Shown: positions 16,781 to 24,876, counted from the first letter of the stretch. The stretch is 36,776 nucleotides of DNA from Gammaproteobacteria bacterium (GCA_022822625.1 JAJEAV010000016.1:1-36776); one strand, 5' to 3'. Program-made: numbers and translations. Notes: generated by a model from the sequence alone, not told the origin.

Positions 16781-16879
16781 ATGGCCGTTTTCCTTGTACT
16801 GCTTGCCGGTTCGGGAGTATTGTGCTTCGGTGTGGGACTCAGGAAAGATGTTGAAGCACAAAATCCTGTTGATCACTAG
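16781..16879 (+). CDS. possible 32-aa single-span membrane microprotein
   Basis: An ATG at 16781 opens a 32-codon frame ending 13 nt before ctaA. The product starts MAVFLVLLAGSGVLCFGVGL and continues with a charged tail RKDVEAQNPVDH. That is one hydrophobic helix with a positive residue at its cytoplasmic end, the form of a genuine small membrane protein. Cytochrome-oxidase assembly operons in related bacteria often contain small membrane proteins near ctaA, which gives some context. Against it, the ribosome-binding site is poor (a gggg about 9 nt upstream) and a chance hydrophobic frame of this size is possible. Confidence 0.35.
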   Translation: MAVFLVLLAGSGVLCFGVGLRKDVEAQNPVDH

Positions 16880-16892
16880 CCCATAATACTCC

Positions 16893-17990
16893 ATGAATAT
16901 TCGAATTTCCAGGCCTGGAGTAGGGGGCGACTCCAAAGTTATTGGATGGCTTTGCTTTTGTAGCATGATGGTGTTTTCACTGATCCTGCTTGGTGGAGCG
17001 GTACGTCTGACCGGGTCCGGGCTGTCCATGGTTGACTGGAAGCCTGTCACTGGCGTGTTGCCCCCCCTTTCGGATACAGAGTGGCTTCACGCCTTCGAAC
17101 AATATCGCCAGTTTCCCGAATTCAGGGAAATCAATTATTCGATGAATCTCGGAGAGTTCAGGTTTATTTTCCTGATGGAGTATGCACATAGGATGCTGGC
17201 ACGTCTTACCGGGATTGTTTTTCTGGTGCCGCTCCTGGTTTTTCTCTTTATGGGAAGGATCGGTCCCCGGCTGGTTCCACGCTTATGGGGTCTGTTTGTC
17301 CTAGGCGGCATTCAGGCAATGATCGGTTGGTATATGGTGCAGAGCGGGCTGGTCGATAATCCGGCGGTCAGCCAGTACAGACTAACCCTGCACCTGATGG
17401 TCGCGGTCATCATTTATGCATACATGATTCGACTGGTTATCGGTCTATTCCATTCCGATCAATTGGGGGATGGGCAAGCGAGTTTTGTGGACCGATTGGG
17501 TGGTTTTGCCATCGTTGCCCTTTTTGTCATGATTGCAAGCGGAGGACTGATGGCTGGAACTCATGCGGGGTTTATATTCAATACATTTCCGACTATGGGA
17601 GGGTCGTGGGTTCCCGATCACTTATGGGCAATGAGTCCGGTGTGGCTGAATGTGTTTGAGAACACGATTGCCATCCAGTTTGTGCATCGTGTATTGGCCT
17701 TGGTGATATTCATGATTGTCTGTGCCTATGCGTTTCTTCTCTACCGCAGGAATTCCGGAATTGACCGATTGATGAGTCTGGTGATGATCATCATGCTGGC
17801 CAATCAGATTGCCCTTGGGGTGGCCACCTTGCTGAATGGTGTTCCAGCTGCGCTGGGCGTGGCGCATCAGGCTGGGGCAATGCTGTTGCTGACCAGTATT
17901 CTGATCGCACGTTTCCAGGTGCCGGGAAAAGCCAAAACGGTTCCATCTCCCGCCCGGTCGATGGAATTCCGAAACGAGGTACATCCATGA
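16893..17990 (+). CDS. ctaA: heme A synthase CtaA/Cox15
   Basis: CtaA oxidises the C8 methyl of heme O to the formyl group of heme A, needed by aa3-type cytochrome c oxidases. The 365-residue protein has eight predicted membrane helices in two four-helix halves. The four histidines expected to bind heme are seen: H99 in EYAHRMLARLTG, H167 in LTLHLMVA, H265 in FVHRVLAL and H325 in VAHQAGAML. The conserved N-terminal GGAVRLTGSGLSMVDWKPVTG loop and the long first periplasmic loop identify the Cox15-like branch common in proteobacteria. No ctaB, coxABC or surf1 is nearby, so it is separated from the oxidase genes. Its last four bases overlap the next gene's start (ATGA). Confidence 0.95.
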   Translation: MNIRISRPGVGGDSKVIGWLCFCSMMVFSLILLGGAVRLTGSGLSMVDWKPVTGVLPPLSDTEWLHAFEQYRQFPEFREINYSMNLGEFRFIFLMEYAHRMLARLTGIVFLVPLLVFLFMGRIGPRLVPRLWGLFVLGGIQAMIGWYMVQSGLVDNPAVSQYRLTLHLMVAVIIYAYMIRLVIGLFHSDQLGDGQASFVDRLGGFAIVALFVMIASGGLMAGTHAGFIFNTFPTMGGSWVPDHLWAMSPVWLNVFENTIAIQFVHRVLALVIFMIVCAYAFLLYRRNSGIDRLMSLVMIIMLANQIALGVATLLNGVPAALGVAHQAGAMLLLTSILIARFQVPGKAKTVPSPARSMEFRNEVHP

Positions 17991-19483
17991 GCAGAATAGC
18001 AGTAGGCGGATGGCATCATGAGACCAATACCTTTGCGACGATTCATGCTGATTACGAGGCTTTTGAAATGGCCGATGAATGGCCAGCCAAACAATCGGAT
18101 GAGGCAATGCTGGATGCAGTTGACGGTGTGCATCTGCCAATAACCAGTGCCATTGAAGCATTGACCGAATCCGGAGATGAGGTGGTTCCATTGCTATGGT
18201 GCTCGGCCACCCCATGCAGTTATGTTACCAGGGATGCATTCGAAAGAATCAGTTCAGAACTGATCAGCCAGCTGAGAAAAGCGCTACCGGTTGACGGGAT
18301 ATACCTTGATCTGCATGGTGCGATGGTTTGCGAACATGTTGATGATGGCGAAGGTGAAATTCTGTTCCGAATTCGTGAAATGGTCGGCTCGGAGTTGCCA
18401 GTCTTTGTCAGTCTCGATTTGCATGCAAACATTACGGAGCGGATGATGAACATGGCTTCCTTGATTGATGTTTTTCGCACCTATCCACATGTCGATATGG
18501 GTGAGACTGGGTATCGGGTTGCGAAGTATCTGAGTCAGCATATCAGAGATCGAAAACACCTGTTCAAGGCCTTTCGGCAACTTGATTTCCTGATTCCGCT
18601 GAATGCCGGATGTACGCTCATGGAACCCTGTCGAACGATCTACAGGGCCCTGCCAGAGTGCATAACGGACCATGTCCCTTCGATATCACTGGCTTGCGGA
18701 TTTCATCTTTCAGACATCCATGAAGCAGGTCCCGCAGTGGTGGCTTATGGGCATGACATGGATACTGTCAAGACCGTGGCCGACAATCTGATTGAAGAGA
18801 TTTACCATCACAAGCAGGAATTCCATAAAGAGGTATGGCCGGTAGATGCTGGAATCATTGAAGCCAGAAGGGCGTTCAATGACCAGGGTCGGACAATAGT
18901 CATTGCAGATACTCAGGACAATCCCGGAGGTGGAGGCTCCGGCGATACGGTAGGAGTACTTCGCTCCATGCTTGCCCACGGCTTGCAAAATGCGGTGTTC
19001 GGAGTATTGAATGACCCTGACGTGGCCGTGATGGCGCATCAATATGGAGTGGGTGCGGAACTTGACATTGAACTCGGTGGCAAGATCAGTTCTGCTGGCG
19101 GACCCTCTCTCCAGTGCAGGGCCAGGGTTAATGCATTGGGTGATGGTCGATTCACTGCAACCGGGCCAATGTATCATGGCGCAAGCATGCAAATTGGCAA
19201 AACAGCCCTGTTGCAGATTGAAGAGATACTGGTGGTGGTGTGCTCCAAGGCAGTGCAGACAGCAGACAAGGAACATTTTCGGCATATCGGGATAGAACCG
19301 GGGAAAATGGACTATGTGGCTCTGAAGAGCTCTGTACATTTTCGTAACGACTATGAAGATATTGCGAGTCGAATTCTTGTAGTGGCTGCGCCGGGAGAAG
19401 TCTATGCCGACCCATCGCTGTTGGATTACCGGTTTCTTCGCGCTGATGTTGAACGGACGGCGCTAACACTTGACCAACAATAA
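17987..19483 (+). CDS. M81 family metallohydrolase, MlrC-like
   Basis: A 498-residue protein of the DUF1485/MlrC_C family, named after the microcystinase-pathway protein MlrC but widespread and mostly uncharacterised. The N-terminus RIAVGGWHHETNTF contains the conserved HHETNTF metal-site motif at 9-15. The region GIYLDLHGAMV and FVSLDLHANIT follows, and the MlrC C-terminal domain begins at DTQDNPGGGGSGDT (residues 308-321), its signature glycine-rich turn. It is predicted to be a cytosolic zinc-dependent peptidase or amidohydrolase; the substrate is unknown and microcystin is not implied. The start overlaps the ctaA stop by 4 nt, so the two are co-translated, an odd partnership with heme A synthesis. 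Confidence 0.88.
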   Translation: MSRIAVGGWHHETNTFATIHADYEAFEMADEWPAKQSDEAMLDAVDGVHLPITSAIEALTESGDEVVPLLWCSATPCSYVTRDAFERISSELISQLRKALPVDGIYLDLHGAMVCEHVDDGEGEILFRIREMVGSELPVFVSLDLHANITERMMNMASLIDVFRTYPHVDMGETGYRVAKYLSQHIRDRKHLFKAFRQLDFLIPLNAGCTLMEPCRTIYRALPECITDHVPSISLACGFHLSDIHEAGPAVVAYGHDMDTVKTVADNLIEEIYHHKQEFHKEVWPVDAGIIEARRAFNDQGRTIVIADTQDNPGGGGSGDTVGVLRSMLAHGLQNAVFGVLNDPDVAVMAHQYGVGAELDIELGGKISSAGGPSLQCRARVNALGDGRFTATGPMYHGASMQIGKTALLQIEEILVVVCSKAVQTADKEHFRHIGIEPGKMDYVALKSSVHFRNDYEDIASRILVVAAPGEVYADPSLLDYRFLRADVERTALTLDQQ

Positions 19484-19934
19484 TCTGTTGGCTGTAGCCG
19501 AAGGCAATCCATCAATCAGGCAGAGGATTAGTCACTGTCGAGCCGGACAAGAAGGATAGTCATTGTGATAGGCAAGGTCCTGAAATGGACTTCCTGCCAT
19601 AAGCATGTGCCTTTCATGACGAAAAAACCGGTGAAGTGAATGCCATTGGGTGCATGGATGGCCTGTACCCGTTTCGGGATTCATGAAACACCTCCCTGAG
19701 ATTGGCATATCACCGGGTCTCAAATGGCACGACAATGGGACTACCGCACCCAGACCAGTCAACGTATTGCCACCGCTGAACTCGCAAGGATTCGTCTGGC
19801 CGAGTTGATCAAGCGACAAGAGAATCACTTGATCTTGTAGTCAATTCATTTCACATTGGACAACACTCATCCCTGCATTTCAATCTATAATCATATATAG
19901 TTACATTACAACAAACAACACTAACTATAATAAT
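19484..19934. other. gene-free stretch with toxin-antitoxin promoter
   Basis: About 450 bases without a convincing gene. A 38-codon frame at 19724-19840 (MARQWDYRTQTSQR...) has a protein-like basic helix but no ribosome-binding site and no match that I recognise; it may be a remnant. The last 80 bases are strongly AT-rich, and tataat occurs at 19886-19891 and 19926-19931. The second is too close to the antitoxin ATG to serve as a normal -10, so the first is the better candidate. No good -35 accompanies it. Confidence 0.5.
19896..19929. promoter_or_regulatory. inverted repeat, candidate antitoxin operator
   Basis: TATAGTTA (19896-19903) and TAACTATA (19922-19929) form a perfect 8-bp inverted repeat with an 18-nt spacer, about 26 bp centre to centre, just downstream of a tataat at 19886 and ending 5 nt before the antitoxin ATG. 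Type II toxin-antitoxin pairs usually repress themselves at such sites, so binding here by the antitoxin or its complex with the toxin is likely but not shown. Confidence 0.5.
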
Positions 19935-20414
19935 ATGAAAAAACCCAAGTACTATCCATTGGAGCAGCATCTGAAATCGAATGGTGGGTCTACAATTCCA
20001 ATGACTTTTCGTGAAATTGAATCCGTTATCAAGGACAGCCTTCCACCGTCAGCGCGAAAACATCGTGCCTGGTGGAGCAACAATACCTCGAACAGTGTAA
20101 TTACCCATTCCTGGCTCAAGGTGGGCTACAAGACTGCGAAAGTTGACCTTGACAATGAATCTCTTGTATTCGAAAGGGTCGACTCAGGCAAGGATTCGAT
20201 CCATGGTGCGGTAGCAGGTATTGGCAAAAAGCAGCTTCATGCCCACGACGATGTTCCCTCATCTATTTCTGCTGACGGAATCGATTCAAGACCACATCCC
20301 GTTCTGGGTTGCATGAAGGGTTCCGTAACTATTGCAGATGATTACGACCCTTGCGAACCAGCCTTGCCGGAATGGGCCGGGATGGTTCATGATGCGAGTA
20401 TTGATCATGCATGA
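19935..20414 (+). CDS. putative antitoxin: DUF7662-like domain fused to VapB-like C-terminal tail
   Basis: A 159-residue protein in three parts. Residues 5-81 resemble DUF7662: PLEQHL, IPMTFREIESVI, LPPSARKHRAWWSNN and HSWLKVGYKTAKVDL, with the diagnostic R-K-x-R-A-W-W-x-N. Residues 82-122 are a low-complexity linker. The tail GCMKGSVTIADDYD (125-138) followed by P-LPEWAGM resembles the toxin-wrapping segment of antitoxins paired with PIN toxins (FG-x2-KG...DDFD...). The stop overlaps the start of the PIN toxin gene by 8 nt, the normal antitoxin-toxin order. The N-terminal domain would then be the DNA-binding or dimerisation part, replacing the usual AbrB, RHH or Phd fold. Identification as an antitoxin rests on the tail and context; the DUF assignment is by remembered motif. 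Confidence 0.7.
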   Translation: MKKPKYYPLEQHLKSNGGSTIPMTFREIESVIKDSLPPSARKHRAWWSNNTSNSVITHSWLKVGYKTAKVDLDNESLVFERVDSGKDSIHGAVAGIGKKQLHAHDDVPSSISADGIDSRPHPVLGCMKGSVTIADDYDPCEPALPEWAGMVHDASIDHA

Positions 20415-20820
20415 ATTATTGCTGGACACCTGTGCGGTGATATGGACGGCGATTGATGATCAGTTGAACACCGACATCGGTCATCGCCTTACGGAAAGCT
20501 ACAATACGGGTTGTCGCACTTGTGTTTCGCCTGTTTCTGCCTGGGAGCTAGGTATGCTGACTGCTCGTGGAAAAATAAGACTGGAAAGACCGGTAACAAG
20601 GTGGTTTGACGAGTACATTCATCTTGGACGGATTTCACTGGTGGAAATGTCTCCACGAATACTCATCGAATCTTCGTATTTGCCGGGTATGCCGCCGTCA
20701 GATCCAGCGGACCGGATTATAATTGCCACGGCCCGCATGCTGAGTCTCCAGATCGTTACTCGAGACCAGGCTATTCTTGAATATGCCGGCAAAGGATATG
20801 TTCAGGCACTGCGTTGCTAG
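20407..20820 (+). CDS. PIN-domain ribonuclease toxin, VapC family
   Basis: A 137-residue PIN protein, predicted Mg2+-dependent RNase toxin of a type II system. The acidic active-site residues are D7 in LLLDTCAVIW, E47 in VSAWELGML, D99/D102 in PSDPADRIIIATA and D120 in IVTRDQAIL, the order seen in COG3744/Sll0205-like VapC. The start at 20407 is chosen because MHELLLDT is the usual toxin N-terminus; longer in-frame starts would run back into the antitoxin gene. It overlaps the antitoxin by 8 nt, implying coupling that keeps antitoxin in excess. VapC relatives cut initiator tRNA, other tRNAs or 23S rRNA; the target here cannot be told. The frame is intact, so the toxin is probably functional. 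Confidence 0.88.
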   Translation: MHELLLDTCAVIWTAIDDQLNTDIGHRLTESYNTGCRTCVSPVSAWELGMLTARGKIRLERPVTRWFDEYIHLGRISLVEMSPRILIESSYLPGMPPSDPADRIIIATARMLSLQIVTRDQAILEYAGKGYVQALRC

Positions 20821-21057
20821 CCTGACCTTGAGTGAGATTGTACAATGAGCATCAAGTCATGTTTCTCATTCAAGCGTCTCCAACAGTGTGAACGACAGAA
20901 TCCGATAGTCACCCATGTGGTGAATCCGCACAGAATCTTGATCCGACTAGTTTGACCAGGAATCTTGAACAGGCAAAATCCTTGATTTTGAGTCAATGAA
21001 GGAGCATGAACACACCGGCTTGTTGCCGCCAAAGTCCCGCATTCGAGTAGAGAAATC

Positions 21058-21903
21058 ATGCAAACAACCGAACTTTCGAAAATGAGAATATCACAATGTC
21101 TCGTGTCAGCAGCATTTTTCTTTATGCTGTCACTGACGCCCTATGACTCTTATGCAGAAGATATCGATTTGGCCGAGTACTTTGCCGTCAATGCCGAAGA
21201 GATCACAATCGATATAGTCAACGAAGACTGGAACCGGATTCTTGAGACCTATATCCAGGAAAGTGATGGCATAAATCTATTCGGTTACTCGAAAGTCACC
21301 GATGAAGACCGGGTTTCCCTGAATCGCTACATCGCATATCTTGCCTCACTGGATGTATTCTCGTTGACTGCTGCGCAGCAGTTTTCCTTCTGGACGAATC
21401 TGTATAACTCATTGACCATTCTCGTGATTCTGGATGAATATCCAGTCAAGAGCATCAGGGACATATCTTCCGGTTTTCTGCAAAGAGGGCCCTGGAAGAA
21501 AAAACTGGTTACCGTAGATGGCATCAAGCTCAGTCTTGACGACATTGAGCACGAAATATTGAGGCCCGTTTTCAATGACAATCGCGTTCACTATGCCGTG
21601 AACTGCGCCTCGATTGGCTGTCCCAACCTGCAGAAAACCGCTTTCACCCATGAAACCCTTGATGAGATGCTCGACAAGGCCGCAAGCGAATACATCAATC
21701 ACCCGCGAGGCGTGACAGTCAATCAGGATCGTCTGACTGTATCGAGCATTTTCAAGTGGTATGTGGAAGATTTCGGGTCAGACCAACAGGGTGTGATTGA
21801 TCATGTGCTGCTCCATGCAAATGATGAACTTGCTACCAGTATAAGGGCATTCAGTCGAATATCCAGTTATGTATATGACTGGGACTTGAACGAATACCAA
21901 TGA
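21058..21903 (+). CDS. DUF547 domain secreted protein
   Basis: A 281-residue protein of the DUF547 family. A Sec signal peptide is evident: a hydrophobic run near residues 14-27 (CLVSAAFFFMLSL), with cleavage likely after DSYA, placing the protein in the periplasm. DUF547 hallmarks are FSFWTNLYNSLTILVIL, IHYAVNCASIGCPNL-type sequence (here VHYAVNCASIGCPNL, with conserved Asn-Cys and Cys-Pro), ISSGF...GPWKKKLVTVDG and SSIFKWYVEDFG. The conserved cysteines and asparagine suggest an enzyme related to papain-like or transglutaminase folds, but no activity is established. Its last four bases overlap the GT2 glycosyltransferase start, so the two are coupled. DUF547 genes recur near TIGR04282/TIGR04283 transferases, which also occur about 11 kb away in this window. 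Confidence 0.85.
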   Translation: MQTTELSKMRISQCLVSAAFFFMLSLTPYDSYAEDIDLAEYFAVNAEEITIDIVNEDWNRILETYIQESDGINLFGYSKVTDEDRVSLNRYIAYLASLDVFSLTAAQQFSFWTNLYNSLTILVILDEYPVKSIRDISSGFLQRGPWKKKLVTVDGIKLSLDDIEHEILRPVFNDNRVHYAVNCASIGCPNLQKTAFTHETLDEMLDKAASEYINHPRGVTVNQDRLTVSSIFKWYVEDFGSDQQGVIDHVLLHANDELATSIRAFSRISSYVYDWDLNEYQ

Positions 21904-22619
21904 TCAATGGCCTGCATATTTCGGTCATTATTCCGGTCTTGAACGAGGAGTTGTCGATATCTTCAGTCATCCGGGATATTCCCAGACAGGTTGACCGCAT
22001 TTTGGTTGTTGATAACGGCTCCATCGACAAGACACGAGAGAGAAGCCTTGTTGCCGGCGCAGAAGTCATCCTTGAAGCCCGAAAAGGATATGGCAGCGCA
22101 TGCCTGGCTGGAATCAGGGCAGCCGGGTCGACGGATATCATTGCCTTTGTTGATGGGGATTACAGTGATTATCCGGAAGATCTTGAATCGGTACTCAATC
22201 CTGTAGCCGAAGGCTACTCGGATCTCGCGATCGGTTGCAGAGAATTTCTGTCAGAAGGCAAACCGGTTATACCCAGACACCAGATGTGGGGCAACTGGAT
22301 CAGTTGTTTCCTGATTGGTATCTTCCATGGGGCTCGCTATCAGGATCTGGGTCCCATGCGGGCCATCAAGCGATCAAGCCTCAGGAAGTTGAACATGCAG
22401 GATGCGAATTTCGGCTGGACCGCTGAAATGCAGATTAAGGCGTTTCGAATGGGGTTGCGGGTTCACGAAATACCGGTACGCTATCGCCAACGAACCGGTC
22501 AGTCAAAAATCTCCGGAACCGTAAAAGGTTCGATCATGGCCGGTTACAAAATACTCTATTGGACCTTACGACTGATTCTGACTGCTCGCAAGACGGACAG
22601 TTCCCCCAGTCATTCCTGA
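21900..22619 (+). CDS. GT2 family glycosyltransferase (DPM1-like)
   Basis: A 239-residue family 2 glycosyltransferase with ISVIIPVLNEE at the N-terminus, ILVVDNGSIDKT, the DXD-type metal site in AFVDGDYSDYPED, and LGPMRAIKRSSL and FGWTAEMQIKAF as acceptor-site motifs, followed by VRYRQRTGQSKISGT. This pattern is that of polyprenyl-phosphate mannose or glucose synthases such as DPM1. No C-terminal membrane helices are seen, so it would be membrane-associated at most. It is translationally coupled to the DUF547 gene and convergent with a GT-C-type glycosyltransferase, overlapping that gene's 3' end by 54 nt. A plausible scheme is that it makes a polyprenyl-phosphate sugar used by the membrane enzyme; this is inference. 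Confidence 0.85.
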   Translation: MINGLHISVIIPVLNEELSISSVIRDIPRQVDRILVVDNGSIDKTRERSLVAGAEVILEARKGYGSACLAGIRAAGSTDIIAFVDGDYSDYPEDLESVLNPVAEGYSDLAIGCREFLSEGKPVIPRHQMWGNWISCFLIGIFHGARYQDLGPMRAIKRSSLRKLNMQDANFGWTAEMQIKAFRMGLRVHEIPVRYRQRTGQSKISGTVKGSIMAGYKILYWTLRLILTARKTDSSPSHS

Positions 22620-23915
22620 GCGGTTGAATACCAGATCAATCAGGAGAGCCACGACAATGAGCAGCACCTCCAGCGTATAAGCAAGATAGTGGACTTCATA
22701 TGCGTGCAGGCTGGCACTCATGAGATTGAGGCCGGTTATATAGGAAAATACCACCGCAAAAGATGCAGCCCAAGCCGTGAAGGTTGGCCGAAGTACGGCA
22801 AACGGCAACAGCCACACCAGATACCAGGCATTGATGACCGGACTCAGGATCAGGAAAACCCCGAATATCCAGTCCATGCGCGGAATCGTATTGGAAGCAT
22901 CATGATTTTGTTGATGGAACCAGTAAAAGTAGCAAGTCCAAAGTGCAACAAACAGGGACAGGCAAATCAAGCGTGCATTTCTGTCAGAGAAGAATACCTG
23001 CAACGCTTCAAATACCAATGGGTTAAAGTTCCATTCCCTGACAAAAATACCCAGTACCAGCATATCGGTATGTCCCTGAAGCACGAATGGAACGTACACC
23101 AGAAAAGCCCCCAAAAATGCCAGACCCCAGTGCTTGAGTCCTTTTCGGAAGAGAAAATAGGGCAGGGCAATCAGTGCGAAAACCTTGGCACAACAAGCAA
23201 GTGTTGCAAACAAAACGGCCAACATGGATCGACCACGGCTTCTTAACAGGAAAGCGGCAAACAAGAGAGTCACGCCGATACCATCGGGATGTCCCGTAAA
23301 AACCGTCTCCTTGATGATCAGCGGACACCAGGCATACAGCATCACGTAGCGTAGTGGCGCCACCTTGGCCAGCATCCAGATCAGCACCAAATCCACGCCG
23401 GCGAAAATCACCTGCAGAAAATTGATATCAGCTGGAGATGCCAGATAGGCAAATGCAAATACATACTGAAGAACTGGCCCATAGATGGTTGGCAGATCAG
23501 GATTGTTGATCCAGTTCAAGGTGGCCTGACATTCCGGTGATAGATCGCTGTCGGTAAACAGGGTAGATGGAGCAACCCCATACGGGGAGCCGGTAGCGAC
23601 AAATACACAGCCATCAAGCAGATATCGGTGAAAATCGTCCTCGAGTATTGGGGAACCGACAATGGCAATGATTCTGAAGATTACCGCCCAGATGAATACC
23701 ATCCTGAAGGAGATTGTCAGGTTGCAAAGGGACTGGACGAAATATACGCTGGCAACCACCATGGCTGCCAACGTATAGGTTTGAACGAAGACGGACAAGG
23801 GCATGCCCGTATCGAGATTGGAATAAAAGGCCATCACCGAGTAGATTACGGTGAGTAGTCCACCTGCGAGCATGTGGACTACCAGATTAGCCGTGGTTTT
23901 ATGCTCTCCCCACAC
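22566..23915 (-). CDS. polytopic membrane glycosyltransferase, GT-C fold (mannosyltransferase-like)
   Basis: A 449-residue integral membrane protein with roughly 11-12 hydrophobic segments. The first external loop contains SPILEDDFHRYLLDG, matching the Asp-Asp-x2-Arg catalytic motif of GT-C enzymes that use polyprenyl-phosphate sugars (PIG-M-like and GT87-like families), followed by GSPYGVAP. A second conserved patch is LPTIYGPVLQYVFAF, and later VFTGHPDGIGV. The likely job is transfer of a hexose from a lipid carrier on the periplasmic face. The neighbouring GT2 gene, convergent with it, could provide that donor. The 3' end overlaps the GT2 gene by 54 nt on the opposite strand, so both C-termini are coded by the same bases. 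The true start may be a few codons inside the given one. Confidence 0.82.
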   Translation of the reverse strand: MWGEHKTTANLVVHMLAGGLLTVIYSVMAFYSNLDTGMPLSVFVQTYTLAAMVVASVYFVQSLCNLTISFRMVFIWAVIFRIIAIVGSPILEDDFHRYLLDGCVFVATGSPYGVAPSTLFTDSDLSPECQATLNWINNPDLPTIYGPVLQYVFAFAYLASPADINFLQVIFAGVDLVLIWMLAKVAPLRYVMLYAWCPLIIKETVFTGHPDGIGVTLLFAAFLLRSRGRSMLAVLFATLACCAKVFALIALPYFLFRKGLKHWGLAFLGAFLVYVPFVLQGHTDMLVLGIFVREWNFNPLVFEALQVFFSDRNARLICLSLFVALWTCYFYWFHQQNHDASNTIPRMDWIFGVFLILSPVINAWYLVWLLPFAVLRPTFTAWAASFAVVFSYITGLNLMSASLHAYEVHYLAYTLEVLLIVVALLIDLVFNRSGMTGGTVRLASSQNQS

Positions 23916-24069
23916 TTTGCTTCGACAGGGTGTTGTTCATTTGAATCATTGTACCCGTGAGTATGATCGATTGGATATCCGTCGATATTGGGCGGTGTTC
24001 GGGGTTAGTGTATGCTCTCTCCCATTGTTGAAAGTCATATTTCATGAATAGTTTCCGTGGCTGGGCATA

Positions 24070-24447
24070 ATGGACCGCAGAGATTACCGAACACGTCAAA
24101 TATGCAACGGGAAAAGATTTCCGGGCGGATCGCCAAGTCATGCGGATATTGATGGTACTCAAGCGTTTATCGATGGCACCCGATATCCATATCTGGCTGA
24201 CCTACCTGTCGAAGAGGGTCGAAATCACCCGGGAGTGGCTTCAGCGCCAGGCCGGAGATCCGGATACGGGTTTGATGAACGGGGCAGGAAAGACTTCCGA
24301 AAAGCATTTGCCAGACATGTCAGGCCGGCGCTGAAGGCTTACAAGGATGCTCCGGTCATACAGGAGTGTGGCTGTCTGGTGCCATATCCCAGTCGAAGAA
24401 AGCTTGCGGCAGAATTTGAATTGCGGGAGTTTCCAAGACATTCATGA
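24070..24447 (+). CDS. hypothetical protein, unrecognised
   Basis: A 125-codon frame not recognised as any family. The first half is Gly/Arg-rich and looks poorly ordered; the second half (RKDFRKAFARHVRPALKAY and later CGCLVPYPSRRKLAAEFELREF) has helix-like protein character. No signal peptide or membrane helix is seen. The ATG has no clear ribosome-binding site. Its stop codon overlaps the stop of the convergent GFA-type gene by 6 nt (tcatga), an arrangement more common for real gene ends than for chance frames. Competing frames on both strands of the same bases are shorter. It may be a true small gene, a degraded remnant, or chance. Confidence 0.4.
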   Translation: MDRRDYRTRQICNGKRFPGGSPSHADIDGTQAFIDGTRYPYLADLPVEEGRNHPGVASAPGRRSGYGFDERGRKDFRKAFARHVRPALKAYKDAPVIQECGCLVPYPSRRKLAAEFELREFPRHS

Positions 24448-24876
24448 TGTCTGTGGCGGTATGGGTGGCATCTCCTCGAAGTTCGGAATGTCGGTGCGGG
24501 TGATATCCCAGCTCTCGCGTTGTCTGGTATACACAACAACATCAGGCTCATACCAGCTGTTGTCATCAAGAATACCAACCGGGATGGCCACCTTTCCGGG
24601 TCGGCCAGTGTTTATCCCGTACATACGACTCCCACACTTTGGGCAAAAATATCGGGTATTACGATTACCGCGATCGGTGGTTACGGTATATCCCGTTGCC
24701 TGACCCGAGATGGTTACACTGCTCTCATCAAAAAATGCCAGTGAGAAATGGCCGGTTCCTGAAAGTCTCTGGCAGTCCTTGCAATGGCACTGTGAGGATA
24801 AAACCGGCGCGTCAGATATGGAAATGGTGATTTGACCACACCGGCATTGTCCGGTAGCAAATTGAGCCTGGTTCAT
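24442..24876 (-). CDS. GFA/CENP-V fold zinc-binding protein
   Basis: A 144-residue protein of the GFA family (glutathione-dependent formaldehyde-activating enzyme / CENP-V fold). Zinc ligands form the usual pattern: C11 and C13 in GQCRCGQI, C30, C32 and C35 in QCHCKDCQRLSG, and C78 and C81 in FCPKCGSRMYG. Family members are annotated after Gfa of Paracoccus, but most have unknown function and the formaldehyde activity is contested, so no reaction is claimed. Length is typical. It sits alone between an unrecognised convergent frame and bolA on the same strand. Whether it has any link to the aldehyde oxidoreductase operon 10 kb away cannot be judged. Confidence 0.88.
   Translation of the reverse strand: MNQAQFATGQCRCGQITISISDAPVLSSQCHCKDCQRLSGTGHFSLAFFDESSVTISGQATGYTVTTDRGNRNTRYFCPKCGSRMYGINTGRPGKVAIPVGILDDNSWYEPDVVVYTRQRESWDITRTDIPNFEEMPPIPPQTS

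Noticed and set aside
19532..19828. 98-codon minus-strand frame upstream of the toxin-antitoxin pair
   Set aside because: Low-complexity composition, no domain, and no ribosome-binding site; nothing supports it.
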